Assembly (NCBI RefSeq): GCF_964355755.1
Contig: NC_092671.1
Coordinates: forward strand, 6,461,001-6,525,000
DNA length: 64,000 nucleotides
Source: Antedon mediterranea
Taxonomy: Eukaryota > Echinodermata > Crinoidea > Comatulida > Antedonidae
Direction: 5' to 3'
Positions 1 through 11,124 of this stretch are shown here, piece by piece; the stretch's first letter is position 1; every line of letters starts with the position of its first letter. Both the position numbers and the translations under genes were made by a program. The notes under the pieces are model-generated. The model was not told where the DNA came from, ran no database searches, and was given only the letters and a program-made list of their open reading frames with translations.

Positions 1-789
1 CTTTTTCTGTGGATGGTCCTACACCCCCTTCTTTGTCTGTGGATAGTCTTATGCCCCCTTATTTGTCTATGGATGGTCTTACACCCCTTTCTTTGTCTGT
101 GGACGGTCTATACCCCTTTCTTTGTCTGTGGATGGTCTTATACCCCCTTCTGTGTCTGTTGATGGTATTACACCCCTTTCTTTGTCTGTTGATGGTATTA
201 AACCCCTTTCTTTGTGTGTGGATGGTCTTACACCCCCTTCTTTGTCTGTGGATGGTCTTATACCCCCTTCTTTGTCTGTGGATGGTTTTATATCCCCTTC
301 TTTGTCTGTGGGTGGTCTTCTCCCCTTCTTTGTCTGTGGGTGGTCCTACACCCCCTTCTTTGTCTGTGGATGGTCTTACACCCCTTATTTGTCTGTGGAT
401 GGTCTTATACCCTCTTCTTTGTCTGTAAGTGGTCCTACTCCTTTCTTTGTCAGTGGATGGTCTTGCGCCCCCTTCTTTGTCTGTGGACGGTCCTATACCC
501 CTTTTTTTGTCAGTGGATGGTCTTATACCCCCTTCTTTGTCTGTGGACGGTCCTACATCCCCTTCTTTGTCTGTAGATGGCCTTACACCCCTTTCTTTGT
601 CTGTGGATGGTCTTATACCTCCTTCTTTGTGTGTGGATGGTCTTACACCCCCTTCTTTGTCTGTGGATGGTCTTACACCCCCTTTTTTGTCTGTGGGTGG
701 TCTTAAACCCTCTTCTTTGTATGTGGATGGTCTTACAGCCCCTTCTTTGTCTGTGGATGGTCTTACACCCCCTTCTTTGTCTGGACCCA
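1..789. repeat. 30-bp minisatellite, about 26 copies
   Basis: Tandem copies of a 30-bp unit, approximately TTTGTCTGTGGATGGTCTTA followed by a C-rich CACCCCCTTC. Substitutions are scattered and a few copies vary in length. The array begins before the window. Because 30 is a multiple of three and the unit lacks stops, several frames on both strands stay open for 120-240 codons; the peptides are repeat translations, not genes. It lies 3' of the third KLHL18 exon on that gene's strand, so it is probably intronic. Confidence 0.97.
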
Positions 790-1310
790 CTACTTTGATT
801 GATTAAATTAGACATTGTTTCTTGTATGATTAGGAAACCAAGACCTTTAAAGTGAAATTCCACAGGTGGATGCCTAAACAGGTCTTGTACAGAACAGTAT
901 ATTGTAGGTCCATGTCACTAATTTGAGGATTACTTGAATAATTATATTGAGATGCCTTTTAAGAATTGATTTAGTTCGGATTTTGCTAAAAATATCAATG
1001 ACTAGAGAAAATCGAGGAAAAGGATATTCAGATGAAAGGTTTACAGCAAAGGCCCATTACCATAAAAATGGAGTACATTTTTTTAGATGCAACGAAAAAA
1101 CGATTGACACATCACAGTTTAGCAAATATGTCGGCATAGATGAGCTCAGTGATCTGTCATACTTTATGCCTATCCTATCACATCAAAAGTTAAAAATTCA
1201 GAATAATAATTCCGTGTCATTTATTTCGGTAAAAAAATTAGGTGCATTTATACCAATTAAACCACATACAGTATGTTCACATAATTATATATGTCAAAGG
1301 TTATAAATTG
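790..1310. other. Unassigned sequence 3' of KLHL18 exon 3, one orphan ORF
   Basis: No recognisable exon. A 119-codon plus-strand open frame (947-1306) has ordinary amino-acid composition but matches no family I know. It lacks splice or promoter context. It could be a relic of a repeat-borne gene, since the next 430 bp look like dispersed repeat. Confidence 0.4.
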
Positions 1311-1314
1311 TATT

Positions 1315-1745
1315 TCCAGTAATTTTATGTGAAAATGTTTCATTACTACAAATATAAATGTCTCTATTCTGAACAAAATGACACCAAAATCGATTGAAAA
1401 TGATCAGTAGTTACTGAGATATACAGATATTGAGGTTAAAGGTCAAACTGGAAGAAACGTCATTTCCGGTCATTTTTGGACGAAACTTTTCATTAGAGCA
1501 AATAGAAATATGTGGTTTGTGAACAATTTAACACCAAAATCAAGTCTCTACTGTTTATAGTTGCCAAGATATGAACACTTTTTGTTTTTATGGTGGCCAT
1601 TTTGAAATCAAGATGGCCGCCATACCGGACGTTGGACACTTGGCACCCCCCGATATTTCGAATCTATATACATCAAAGAAACTTTGTGGAAAGTTTCATG
1701 CTTTGGTAATAAAGTGCACAACTTGGCCATTTTTATGGCGTTAAC
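1315..1745. repeat. Dispersed repeat with two diverged internal units
   Basis: Two diverged copies of a ~150-bp segment lie in tandem. Each has 'TTTCATTA..CAAAT', then 'TGAACAA', then 'ACACCAAAATC', then a 'GATAT' element, at about 1330-1440 and 1490-1575. A stretch with 'AAGATGGCCGCCAT' and 'AAAGTTTCATGCTTT' follows. Such phrases recur in interspersed repeats of marine invertebrate genomes from general recollection; family assignment needs a repeat search. Confidence 0.5.
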
Positions 1746-1755
1746 TGCTCTACTA

Positions 1756-1844
1756 GTAGTGGTATGCTTAAATATGGTAGTAATATGACATCATCATGTC
1801 TATGGGCACATCACATAAATTTTGATAGTGTAGACAGAGTTTAA
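1756..1844. mobile_element. Truncated MITE, GCTCTGTCTACAC family (copy 1)
   Basis: Contains the family's internal AAATATGGTAGT motif, the GACATCATCATGTCTATG segment and the right terminal repeat (GATAGTGTAGACAGAG). The left terminal repeat is missing. Related copies lie at 6946, 8544, 10957, 26113 and 48769. Confidence 0.8.
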
Positions 1845-1990
1845 GTCCCCAAGCTCATATAATAACAAATGAAAGGCAACTATTTGTTTTAAATATATAT
1901 CATGCTTAATCTGGGATGGTGCAGCGAGACACGTCAGTTGCCACATATGATGCGAATTCATTTCTTTGTTATGCATTCTGTAAAACTCAC

Positions 1991-2131
1991 CTTTCCTTTA
2001 GGAAGTCACAGCAAGCCTCTTTGACTGCTTGTAATTGAAGAAAGTTTGCTCCAACGAGGATAGCTTGTACATTTGAACGACTAAGCTCTACCCGACCATT
2101 ATAAGCATAATTCACTAAGTCTTCAAGTGCA
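1991..2131 (-). CDS. KLHL18: KLHL18 coding exon 3
   Basis: Acceptor GGTGATTAG after a T-rich tract, donor GAAAG|GTGAGT, 141 bp, phase 2 to phase 1 of the same frame. It encodes [12 protein letters not shown] and the [18 protein letters not shown] helix that ends BTB. Confidence 0.92.
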
Positions 2132-2892
2132 CTAATCACCAAAAAAAAAAAAATACATTTAAAATTCTACAAAATAAACAAAAAGCTAAAATGATTTCAG
2201 TTCCATATAACTCAGCACCACCTCATAAAACAGAAACATTCTTTTCACTCATATTAATTTTTTTTAATGTATCCCCATTCATTTCTTTTACAGTACCTTG
2301 GTTCAATTCCTTGGATCATAATCTCATCTTGTTTGCTTTCAACCATGTCTGTTGTAAACATGGCATGGAAGTATGGCACGGCAGCTGCTAACACAATTCG
2401 ATGAGCTGTGAACTGTTCATTTCCAACCTGAAGAAAAAGTCAGGTAAATTTCCAAAACATACAATTTTATTTTTTTTTTTAAACTTCTAAAAAATATGTT
2501 AAAAAATGCTTTTCAAAGTAACAATCCATACAAAGTTTTTTTTCTCAACAAGAAGCTCATTTAGCTAGTGACATTTTCCACTAAATTGTTCTCATACCTA
2601 GGCCTAGGCCTAGTCTCTCTAAATGCTCTTTTTACCCTAGGCCTAGCCTTCATGACCAGGCCTAGCCTACAACAAATATTAGAAAAACGCCCACACGTAC
2701 GTAGGCCCGCGCCTAGATAGAGAGGACTAGCCTAGCCTACGAAAAATCTACCTTTAATGTTACATCACACAGTTTTCCTTGACGCCTGATTTCTTCCATA
2801 ATCGGATAACCAAAGAGTGGAAGATTTGTATTAAGGAATAATTTTGTATTTTCGAGGCCATCTTCACTACCAAAACAATCATAATTCGCCAT
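1991..2892 (-). CDS. KLHL18: KLHL18-like BTB-Kelch protein, 5' three coding exons (partial)
   Basis: Kelch-like proteins of this type are substrate adaptors for Cullin-3 ubiquitin ligases: BTB binds CUL3, BACK links, and Kelch repeats bind substrate. Three minus-strand exons (2892-2752, 2427-2297, 2131-1991) join in phases 0 and 2 at GT-AG borders and encode about 138 residues. After a short acidic N-terminus come [34 protein letters not shown], a QDEI stretch, [12 protein letters not shown] and [18 protein letters not shown]. These match KLHL18 in order and wording; other KLHL paralogs diverge more. BTB is essentially complete; BACK and Kelch exons lie beyond the left edge. The start ATG at 2892-2890 has a strong context (A at -3, G at +4). 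An out-of-frame ATG lies 8 nt upstream. KLHL18 orthology is inferred from remembered family sequence. Confidence 0.92.
2297..2427 (-). CDS. KLHL18: KLHL18 coding exon 2
   Basis: Acceptor CTTCTTCAG, donor CCAAG|GTACTG, 131 bp, phase 2. It encodes the BTB core [22 protein letters not shown]. This is the most conserved part of the domain. Confidence 0.92.
2590..2740. repeat. Cluster of CCTAGGCCTAG motifs in KLHL18 intron 1
   Basis: About ten AGGCCTAG/CCTAGCCT words occur in 150 bp, including overlapping TAGGCCTA palindromes at ~2597-2612. This is the densest site of an octamer scattered through the window. Confidence 0.7.
2752..2892 (-). CDS. KLHL18: KLHL18 coding exon 1
   Basis: 47 codons from ATG, ending ...LCDVTLK with donor AAAG|GTAGAT, phase 0. 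It covers the N-terminal tail and the first BTB strand. Confidence 0.9.
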
Positions 2893-4033
2893 CTTTCCAT
2901 CAATTTTTTTGACGACGTTGATGATGATTTTCGCTCTGTTGTTATTATTAATTATAGAGGGCGTGCTTCAAAACGCGAACATTTCTCTTTTTTGATTTTG
3001 TGACGAATTTTTTGGGGGTACTTTATTGGTCAAAAGTTACAATACAAAAAACCCAGTTGTATGATTTCAAAACTCTTTTTTCAACACAATTCAATGTCTT
3101 TGATTCATTGAAAATAACAGTTTCGCAGGTTCCTATGGCTATGCCTTGTGAAGTAGACCTACACCTCACACGCATTGGATTATCTGATCTTAAGAATTGT
3201 TAATGGTATTATTTTGTCTTTCAAGATATGTATTATGTTGTGAATCTTCCGGTGTATTTCTGTATTGATCTTTTGGTCATATGATACCACTCAGTGAGAT
3301 AGCTCTCTAACTAAGTGAGATGTTTTCCAATCTAATTAACACAATTGATAATATATTTTTCTTAGGTTGAGTCAGAGATAGAATGATTTTCGAATAGTTC
3401 AATTTATAAAGTACAAGTATCGGTTTCAATAGTTGTATATAGTTATCAATGACACTATATCATTTGCCAGTGACGTCTCACCAAAAAAAGATAATAATTG
3501 ACACAATTTTCCTTTACCCGAATGCGTCACTTGTTCATATCAATGAGTGACAAACTTTAATTCCATGTAACTCTCAAAATCGTAAATAAGCTTTATTACG
3601 TAATTGACGCCATTTTAAATTTTTTATTTTCATGCTTTAAAAACACACGTGACTAAGTGACAATTCCAAGAAATAACACGTGAAACATCGATAATTAAAG
3701 TCTACATACAGAAAGTATTTTTGTTTAACTCGTTAATATTAATTTATACAGTTTAAGTCATGAATCATCAAATGTTCGTTAGTGCTTCACACCATTTCTA
3801 ACACTCATCGTTCTTAATTCATGAGATCTATCTCTGGATATGGAAATGAGTGTTGACGTCCGCATCGTGTGCAAGCAAATCAAATTCCTGGAAAAGTGTG
3901 GGATCACTGTTCTCTCTATAAATGGGTGGAAAATAATTAGGTCATAAATCTAAGGCCTGTTATAAGTAAATCGTAAGTCAATTTTTCAATCGATTATTAA
4001 ATATTAAAAAAACTGAACAAGAGATGAAAACTC

Positions 4034-4154
4034 CAGTGGCGTAACGTATCTAGACCAGAGGCCCCTGGTTTAGGAAACGTTACGACATTTTTTTTTTCGT
4101 CTGGGAACTGCTTAGGGGCCCCCATAGTGAGCTCTCATAACCGTTACGCCACTG
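4034..4154. mobile_element. hAT-like MITE, 121 bp, 13-bp TIRs
   Basis: Perfect 13-bp inverted ends CAGTGGCGTAACG...CGTTACGCCACTG. The flanks GAAAACTC (4026-4033) and GAAAAGTC (4155-4162) are an 8-bp target duplication with one mismatch. CA-GTG ends plus an 8-bp duplication are hAT hallmarks. There is no coding capacity. Confidence 0.87.
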
Positions 4155-6375
4155 GAAAAGTCGAAGGCGGTTGGTATCGACTATATAGTTATATTATAAT
4201 ATTTATATTTATGCGCATTCCTTCAAGAGAACATGCTCCTAAATTAAATTAAATGCAAAAGGACTGTCGTAAGATGTGAACAATCGCAGAAGATGGATGG
4301 ATAACTTAGCCAGAGAAAGTGGCAATTTAAACATACATGAATCATTGGTGTAGGCCTAAAAAAATAGACATAAATAATTAAACGTTGAGAAAAGAGATGT
4401 TTACCACTGTTTGATAGACATGTAGGAAAAAAGAATGAAGCAAATCATAATAATAAGCGATTATGTTCATAAAACAGTAACACTAATGATAAAATACAGT
4501 AAAGTACAATGCCAACGGCAATTCATGCTGCTATCGTTTTGAGATTCAATTTTAACGATATATGAATTACAAATGACCTATTCGTATAAGATTAGATGTA
4601 GCTATTTGATTGGTTGCTACTTTGACGTAACTTAGTATCCTAATACGCAAATTCAATACATGCTTGCGATAAACCTTTGATGTTGACGATTATTGTAAAA
4701 AGTCTTCAGGCGCTCTTCTTAATAATATGGACATAGCCCCAGAGTTTTTCTTTGAAGTTTAATTACATAAATATTCGCTATGCGTCTTCTGATATTTCTG
4801 CTTTATAGGTTCAATCGGGCACTATCCCATTTTGAATTTAATTCTAATGACAGTAAATGTAAGTTTACAAAATGTTTTCATCGAAATATGCTTTCACATA
4901 CTGTTCCAATGAAAAATAAAAGATATTATACGTTGTTTGCTGAAAGACATATACAGTATCTGCTTATTACGTAATTACAAAATGCATTGTCAAGCACACA
5001 CACAAATTCAATTAATATTAGTTATTCTTTCAATATCAAGAAAGATTAATATTAGATAATGTTAAAGAAACAAGAAATATTGTAATACTGTTATTATGAT
5101 AATTATATAATTAAGACGATCTGAATGCACAGTAAAAGAAACAAACCAAAAGAGGGCGTGCTATTTAATAAATCAGTCCATTGAAATACAGATAACTCGA
5201 GATTTTGTGATTAAGATTTATTCCCATTATATCGATTACCCTGAAAATGAATATGCGTTGCTTGTTTTTATATAACTATTTTCAAACAAATAATCAGGAC
5301 TTAACTCATCATCATCATAACTTGAAAATATGAACGTTATCGCGCGCAAATAAATACTTTACATACAAACATATCAAGTATTTTTCCAAGTAAAAAGCAT
5401 TTTGCTTCTAGTGCTAATTGACATTTTCTCGGGGTCTGGGATTACCATCACTTTCTTTAACCACATGAGTATAAATGAGAACAGTACTGTATAAATGTCA
5501 ACGAACTAATTTAGTTTCATCATTATGCAATGACGTAGACAAAATATCAATGCTTAAAATTACGAGATACTTCACGGAGAGTTTAGAGCTGATCAGTGAT
5601 AGGCAATATTATCAGTTACGCTACAATATTATTAATATACGTTTTGCAAGCATTGTTGTAATGTTACCATCAGGGAAGAATGACACACCTTGGTTACCAT
5701 ATATTCTTTTAGTTTTTTGGGCAAAAATACTTTAACAGAACTGTCAAGTGACGTCACATGTGATACATGTGACACAGAGTGAAAACACAGTTTATATAAT
5801 TGCCGTTTTATAGGTTAAGAAATATATCATAAGCTCCTTTAAAACATATTTCAAGCGTCATTTCGTTGCTTTTTCAGCAGCTCTAATATTAATATCAGTT
5901 ACACGAACACAGCTGTTTCTGACTTTTTAATATCACACTTAATTTTATACAGAAGCTAGTAGTTCTGTCAAATATAGGTTGCTAAGTTTATGTATGCCAT
6001 CAACACATAATCAAACTAAATTCTGAAAATATTCATGTTTTACATCAGAATTACATGCAATGAATACTAAAGATATCATATAAAGTACTCGTTTTTCAAC
6101 TTCTGACATTATGTTCTGTTTAACAGCATTTCTAGAAGTGTTAACTGTTACTTTACTGGTCATTAATGTAATGCATATTAGTGAAATGAATACGGCATAT
6201 TACGCTTGTACTTTCCTAATGTTTCGTTTATAATTAAATTGTTTCAGTATCTCAAATAAGTAAAAATGAAGTAAGTATCATACATCAAGATACATTACGT
6301 GATACAATATGATATGTCTTGTTACCTAGGAACGAATAGCTGGACAGATTATGGTCAAAAGGTCATCTAGAAAAA

Positions 6376-6511
6376 GTTGAGGTGGCAATGGTAGTAATAC
6401 CAGCTAATTTTGATATTTTATTATAGGTCTTGGGAAGTTCACAACTCTAAAATTTCAAAAATTTTTAACAAAAAAATTAAGCTGGTATAGTGCTTCCATT
6501 GCCACCTCAAC
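6376..6511. mobile_element. MITE with GTTGAGGTGGCAATGG ends
   Basis: 136-bp element. The 16-bp termini GTTGAGGTGGCAATGG and CCATTGCCACCTCAAC are inverted, and similarity continues imperfectly for ~34 bp (ACCAGCT..AATTTT). The target duplication is unclear (A-rich flanks), so the superfamily is unassigned. Confidence 0.8.
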
Positions 6512-6945
6512 CAAAAAATAGCCTCTAATCAGCCCACCTTGAAGATGTATACATTGTGGTCATTTGGTCATCGCCCGAATTAACCAAAACTGAGAGAACA
6601 CAAATAGTAGGTCCAGGACATGGCAAATCAAAAGCTATAATGTGACACTGCCGAGGATAATGTTTCTGATATAACTTTTAATGTTTGTTATTCACGTTGT
6701 GGTTGATTACTGCATCACGTTTAGAAATCAGCAGATGAAAGACAAAAGAATATAATTTTAACATATCACATTAGTTAATAATCATTTGATGCTTTTACAT
6801 CGTTATTGTACGTTTATAAGTCATCACATTAGAAAAGATAAACTTTAATATAACATAACATATTAGTTAATAATCATATAAAAATGTTAAACATTCCTAA
6901 ACCAGTTTATCAGCTATATCGGTTGAACTAAAAGCAAACATTGCT

Positions 6946-7140
6946 ATAGCTCTGTCTACACTATCAAACTAGTTTGACAAAAATATGTGATGTGCCCAAA
7001 TATGGTAGTTATATGCCAAAATATGGTAGTGATATGACCAAATATGGTAGTGATATGTCCAAATATGGTAGGGATATGCCCAAATATGGTGCATGTCCAT
7101 ATGTGCACATCACATTTTTGATAGTGCAGACAGAGCTTTA
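6946..7140. mobile_element. MITE, GCTCTGTCTACAC family (copy 2), internally expanded
   Basis: Terminal repeats AGCTCTGTCTACACTATCAAA and its inverse (one substitution at right). The interior contains 4-5 tandem copies of a ~20-bp AAATATGGTAGTGATATG unit, making it longer than its relatives. Ends abut TA, consistent with a TA target (Tc1/mariner-like), not resolved. Confidence 0.88.
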
Positions 7141-7569
7141 GAATAATAATTAATCGATATAGAGTTAGAGAGATAGATAAGCGCATTGGAATAATTTTTG
7201 TTCGTCACCGGTGAATGATATTGCAATTATATAATACTTAAATGTAAAATAAATTAGAGAAAGTTAATACAATACTAAAATACATTACTTTGATGATGAA
7301 GTCAAACGTGCATTAATATTTAACATTTATATTATAGTATACATTTCAACGCGAAATTGAAACATTTTGAATAGCTCATCATCAATAATGGGATGGAATG
7401 CATTCCATGGTGACGTAATTGATTGTATTGTTGACGTGATGTTTTATTATTTTTAAACATCAACTAAAAAGTGTTTTGATTTAAAAAATTTCCCTTTTGA
7501 GTATTGAATTTCTTTTTGTATTTGTACGTTGGAGTACCTTTCATCCGAAAAGATACAGACTACATCACT

Positions 7570-7805
7570 GCGAATAATTTCATTTAATTTCATTTATTTA
7601 TTATAAGCCACAACAATACAAAAAATACACAATCTGAGAAGGCAAGGAATAACCATAGTTTTTGTCTAATTTTAACAATTTTTAGCCTCTTAACTTTTTG
7701 TGTGTGTTTTTGTAAATTGTATTTTATATTTTTGTATTTTGCCAGTTTTAAAATCACATTTCTGTTTTTTTAAATGGACAATAAAGTATATATGACTATG
7801 ACTAT
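7570..7805. repeat. Two LINE-like 3' tails, tail to tail
   Basis: The left part reads on the minus strand as a tail ending in AATAAATAAATGAAATT. The right part (7680-7800) ends on plus with TGGACAATAAAG and then TGACTATGACTAT, the short-repeat ending typical of CR1/L2-type LINEs. No RT sequence is retained. Confidence 0.4.
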
Positions 7806-8149
7806 AAAATGCTTGACAGTTTTCGCGATAATCAAGTCTAATTATTCTTATTTTTTAACGACAAAATTAGAAACTAATAATGAGCAAACCACACACCTTT
7901 TAAATACCAAATACAAATTTTGTATGACGTATTTCTACTTGTCTTATTTAAGTATAGACGACGAAGAAATATTGATTGTTATTGACAACGTTGTATCATG
8001 GAAGGAGATAGTGGTATTTGCGATGACATATATGTACGTAATGAAATAGACAAAAATCAATATATGACAGATGACTAAACGTTATTAATTATGATCAGTG
8101 AAAGCTAAATGATATATCTGGCTGTATATTTTAATACACATTTTAGGCT

Positions 8150-8250
8150 ATATTATTATTATCTTTAATATTTGTCTATCTATTTATTAATTTATTATGT
8201 CTTTATACAGTGCTAAAGCATTGATTTCCAAAGTGGTTCAGTGGAGAACA
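8150..8250 (-). repeat. LINE/SINE 3' tail copy A
   Basis: On the minus strand this reads CTGAACCACTTTGGAAATCA, then an AATAAATTAATAAATA tail. The same arrangement recurs at ~35200-35290, so the two are copies of one retroposed family. Confidence 0.5.
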
Positions 8251-8543
8251 TTAACAACATAATAAAAATAATTCAAAAACAACTAACAAAGTAATTTACA
8301 TTATTACACACACATTTACAAAAAGCTACCTATCTACACAGTATATATAAATACTGGAAGGAATTAAAGATTAAAGACTTAATAATAATCAGTAAATAAC
8401 AGATAATAATATCTTTCTTTGTCTTTCGTTATGAAAAAACAAACACAAAAAAAACAAAAACAAAAAACAAACAAAACAAACAAATTGTACGGTATATTTT
8501 GTAACCATAGGTCTTCATTGTTTCCGTAATGCCTACGTAAATT

Positions 8544-8683
8544 AGGCTCTTTCTACACTAACAAACTATGACAAAAAAAAGTGATATGCCCATGTATGGT
8601 AATAATAAAACACTGTCAAGTCCATATATGGGCACATCACATTTTGTTGTCACATAAAGTTTGCTAGTGTAGACAGAGCTTTA
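8544..8683. mobile_element. MITE, GCTCTGTCTACAC family (copy 3)
   Basis: 140-bp copy with both ends. Left GGCTCTTTCTACACTA, right TAGTGTAGACAGAGCTTTA. The interior has ATGCCCATGTATGG and CCATATATGGGCACATCACA. The right flank (8684-8836) is homologous to the right flank of the copy split by the LTR element. Confidence 0.87.
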
Positions 8684-8836
8684 GCCATGTTAAATGAGTA
8701 TTCGTCAGTAACACTCATAGTATTACTACTCGTGCAACATTATAATGATACATAGGCTATACGCTAAACGACAAAAGCCAATCCAAACTGTTAGCTCATT
8801 TTGCTCCATAAACATAAATTCTGCCTAGTTTGTACA
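8684..8836. repeat. Flank duplicated at 51497-51653
   Basis: About 155 bp aligned by eye with the sequence right of MITE copy 6: GAGTATTCGTCAGTAA, CTCGTGCAACATTAT, CATAGGCTATA, CGCTAAACGACAAAAGCCAA, GCCTAGTTTGTACATTAC. A few indels. Homology stops abruptly at CATTAC. Confidence 0.85.
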
Positions 8837-9398
8837 TTACTGAATACACGTGGGAGTCACCTGTCGAGAACATGGATTGCAACGCACTTAGATATAGAAC
8901 AAGTGGTTGTTTTATGATACAGAAGTGTACCAGGAGGCAGGTCATTGTAACCAATTTGTTAGATACATTCAATACATCATCAGAAGACATAACATCCATT
9001 TAAGATACAAAATACTGTTTTTTTTTTCAAAAAATATTGATTTACAATATATTTCATATTATATCAACATACAACTGAAGTGATTTAGGTATCGGAGTTA
9101 TTTCATTTATTTTAGAAATGTCACGGGAAAACCAAAATGTTTCTATACATTCAACAACATTTTGTCTCTTCCTGTGACAGTCAACATTATAGATGAAATA
9201 ATAAATAAATATTCTTCTCTGTGTGTCATGAACGAAACATCTAAATCGATGAATTAGACCATGATGAACTGCCAAATTTATATACTTTGAATTGATTACT
9301 AAACTGATAGGTTCTGAATTTAGTTGGTGGAGGAAATTTCGTGAATCATAGGAATTTTAGACAAATCAGACAGTGCTTAGAAACCGTGAGCTTTCTTC

Positions 9399-9549
9399 TA
9401 CGGGATGCCGTTTGGGACATTGCAATTTCATATTGTTAAAATGGTTTTTTTTTTAAATTTGTGTTTTATGTACACGGCCCCAGAAAAAAGTTCCTTCTTG
9501 GAATTGTATTTGTTGAAATAATTACAAATGTCCCAAATGGCGCCCCGTA
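9399..9549. mobile_element. MITE with TACGGG..TTTGGGACAT ends
   Basis: 151-bp element. Imperfect ~30-bp TIRs: TACGGGATGCCGTTTGGGAC at left, and TACGGGGCGCCATTTGGGAC as the inverse of the right end. TTC on both sides may be a 3-bp target duplication. Superfamily not assigned. Confidence 0.78.
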
Positions 9550-10956
9550 TTCTTACATTGCATTTATAAAGTTTGCTGAATTACAATTAGTGTAAATTGG
9601 ATTAGAGTTTCATTTACTTATTAGGCTTTTAATAAGTAATTTATTTGCAAGGATCTTATTCACATGTTAATTATTCTAATAATTATATTGGAATGTGAGT
9701 CAATCAAATTAATTGTTAAAAGTTAAGATTAAAAACTCTCCTATTATGTTATAATCGATCAACCCAACACCCACCCTGACGAAGGTTTCATGTCCAGAGA
9801 CTGGGGAATATTCTTTGACTTAAAACTCCCTTTAAATTTTGTTATTGATATTAAAATACTGTAACTGAAAATAAATCTAGAGGAATGCAACACATATTAT
9901 CAAATAAAAATTAATGATACATTATATAACCACCCTGATTTAAAATAAATTTCTTGACGAAACTGTGGGTAATGTTGCAGAGCATATTTAATCTCTCGAG
10001 ATTGAACGCCCTCTATGTGGGTGGTTGCTAACAATTAAGATAATAGTGGATGCAAAATGTATTATCAAATAAATATAATTGATTGATACATTATATAATG
10101 ATAATATTTACCGGTATGGGCCTAAAATAGTCCTATTATTATAATAGTGTGTATATTATTAGCCTATATAACGCTAAAGTAACAGAATATTTAAAAATAA
10201 CATTAATAAACTGTATGAATGTACGTGTCAAAGTGATCAATCTATCTATGATTGTCCTTGGTTTATAGTAAGAAATTAATATTTCAATATAGTAATTGTA
10301 TTCATTTAGCTGAATTATGAATAAAGCAATTATCGTATGTATGAGAATGGCAACACTATTGGCCTCAATAGCATCAATTCTGAGCAGACTAGACATTTAA
10401 TCCAATGGCGACAGAGTTAGTACTGCATCTAGTCTAATATCAGAGTTATGTAACAGTATGTTTTTTGCTCTACTTTTATTCAAAGCCAACTTTTTGATTT
10501 ATGACTTATACGTTTTAATTTAAATATTATTATAATCGTGTAGATCCAAGATTCAACGATTCGAAACATTTATTTATCCTTCAAAGAGAAATTACATTGC
10601 TGCTTGCATTATGCTCAAAATAGGACATTTTTAACGTAAATAAATTTATTTTTCGTACGGTACACAAAAAGAACAATATTATGTGTTCTTAAAATGTAGA
10701 AGTTAAGTAAATGTAGAAATTAAGTCACCTACTGTTCCGAAACGATGTTGTTTTTAAAAACTGTAAATATGATCAATATTGATATATTAGACAGAAGATT
10801 TTACACAACGTGTAGGCCTAAGAGTCTGTCAGGCTAATAGACAGTTATAGTTGCTGGTTAACAGATGACACCATAAGGTACATCATTTCTTTCAGACAAA
10901 AAGATGTATTGAGACACTATAGTTTTTAAGATAACCAATACCAAAAAACGACTTAC

Positions 10957-11122
10957 TTAAGCTCTGTTCTACACTATCGAACTTTATGTGCCAACAAATA
11001 TGATGTGCTCATATATGGACATGATGACGTCATATCACTACCATATTTGGGCATATCACTACCATGTTTGGCCACATCACACCTTCTTTTCAAACCAGTT
11101 TGATAGTGTAGACAGAGCTTTA
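10957..11122. mobile_element. MITE, GCTCTGTCTACAC family (copy 4)
   Basis: Complete copy, TTAAGCTCTGTTCTACACTA at left and its relative TAGTGTAGACAGAGCTTTA at right. The interior has GGACATGATGACGTCATATC and ACTACCATATTTGGGCATAT. Confidence 0.87.
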
Positions 11123-11124
11123 GA

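Noticed and set aside
9-863. Long open frames (up to 243 codons) on both strands
   Set aside because: All are translations of the 30-bp minisatellite; unit length divisible by three and lacking stops explains them.
2191-2391. Plus-strand frame over KLHL18 exon 2
   Set aside because: It is antisense to a conserved BTB-coding exon with good splice sites on the minus strand.
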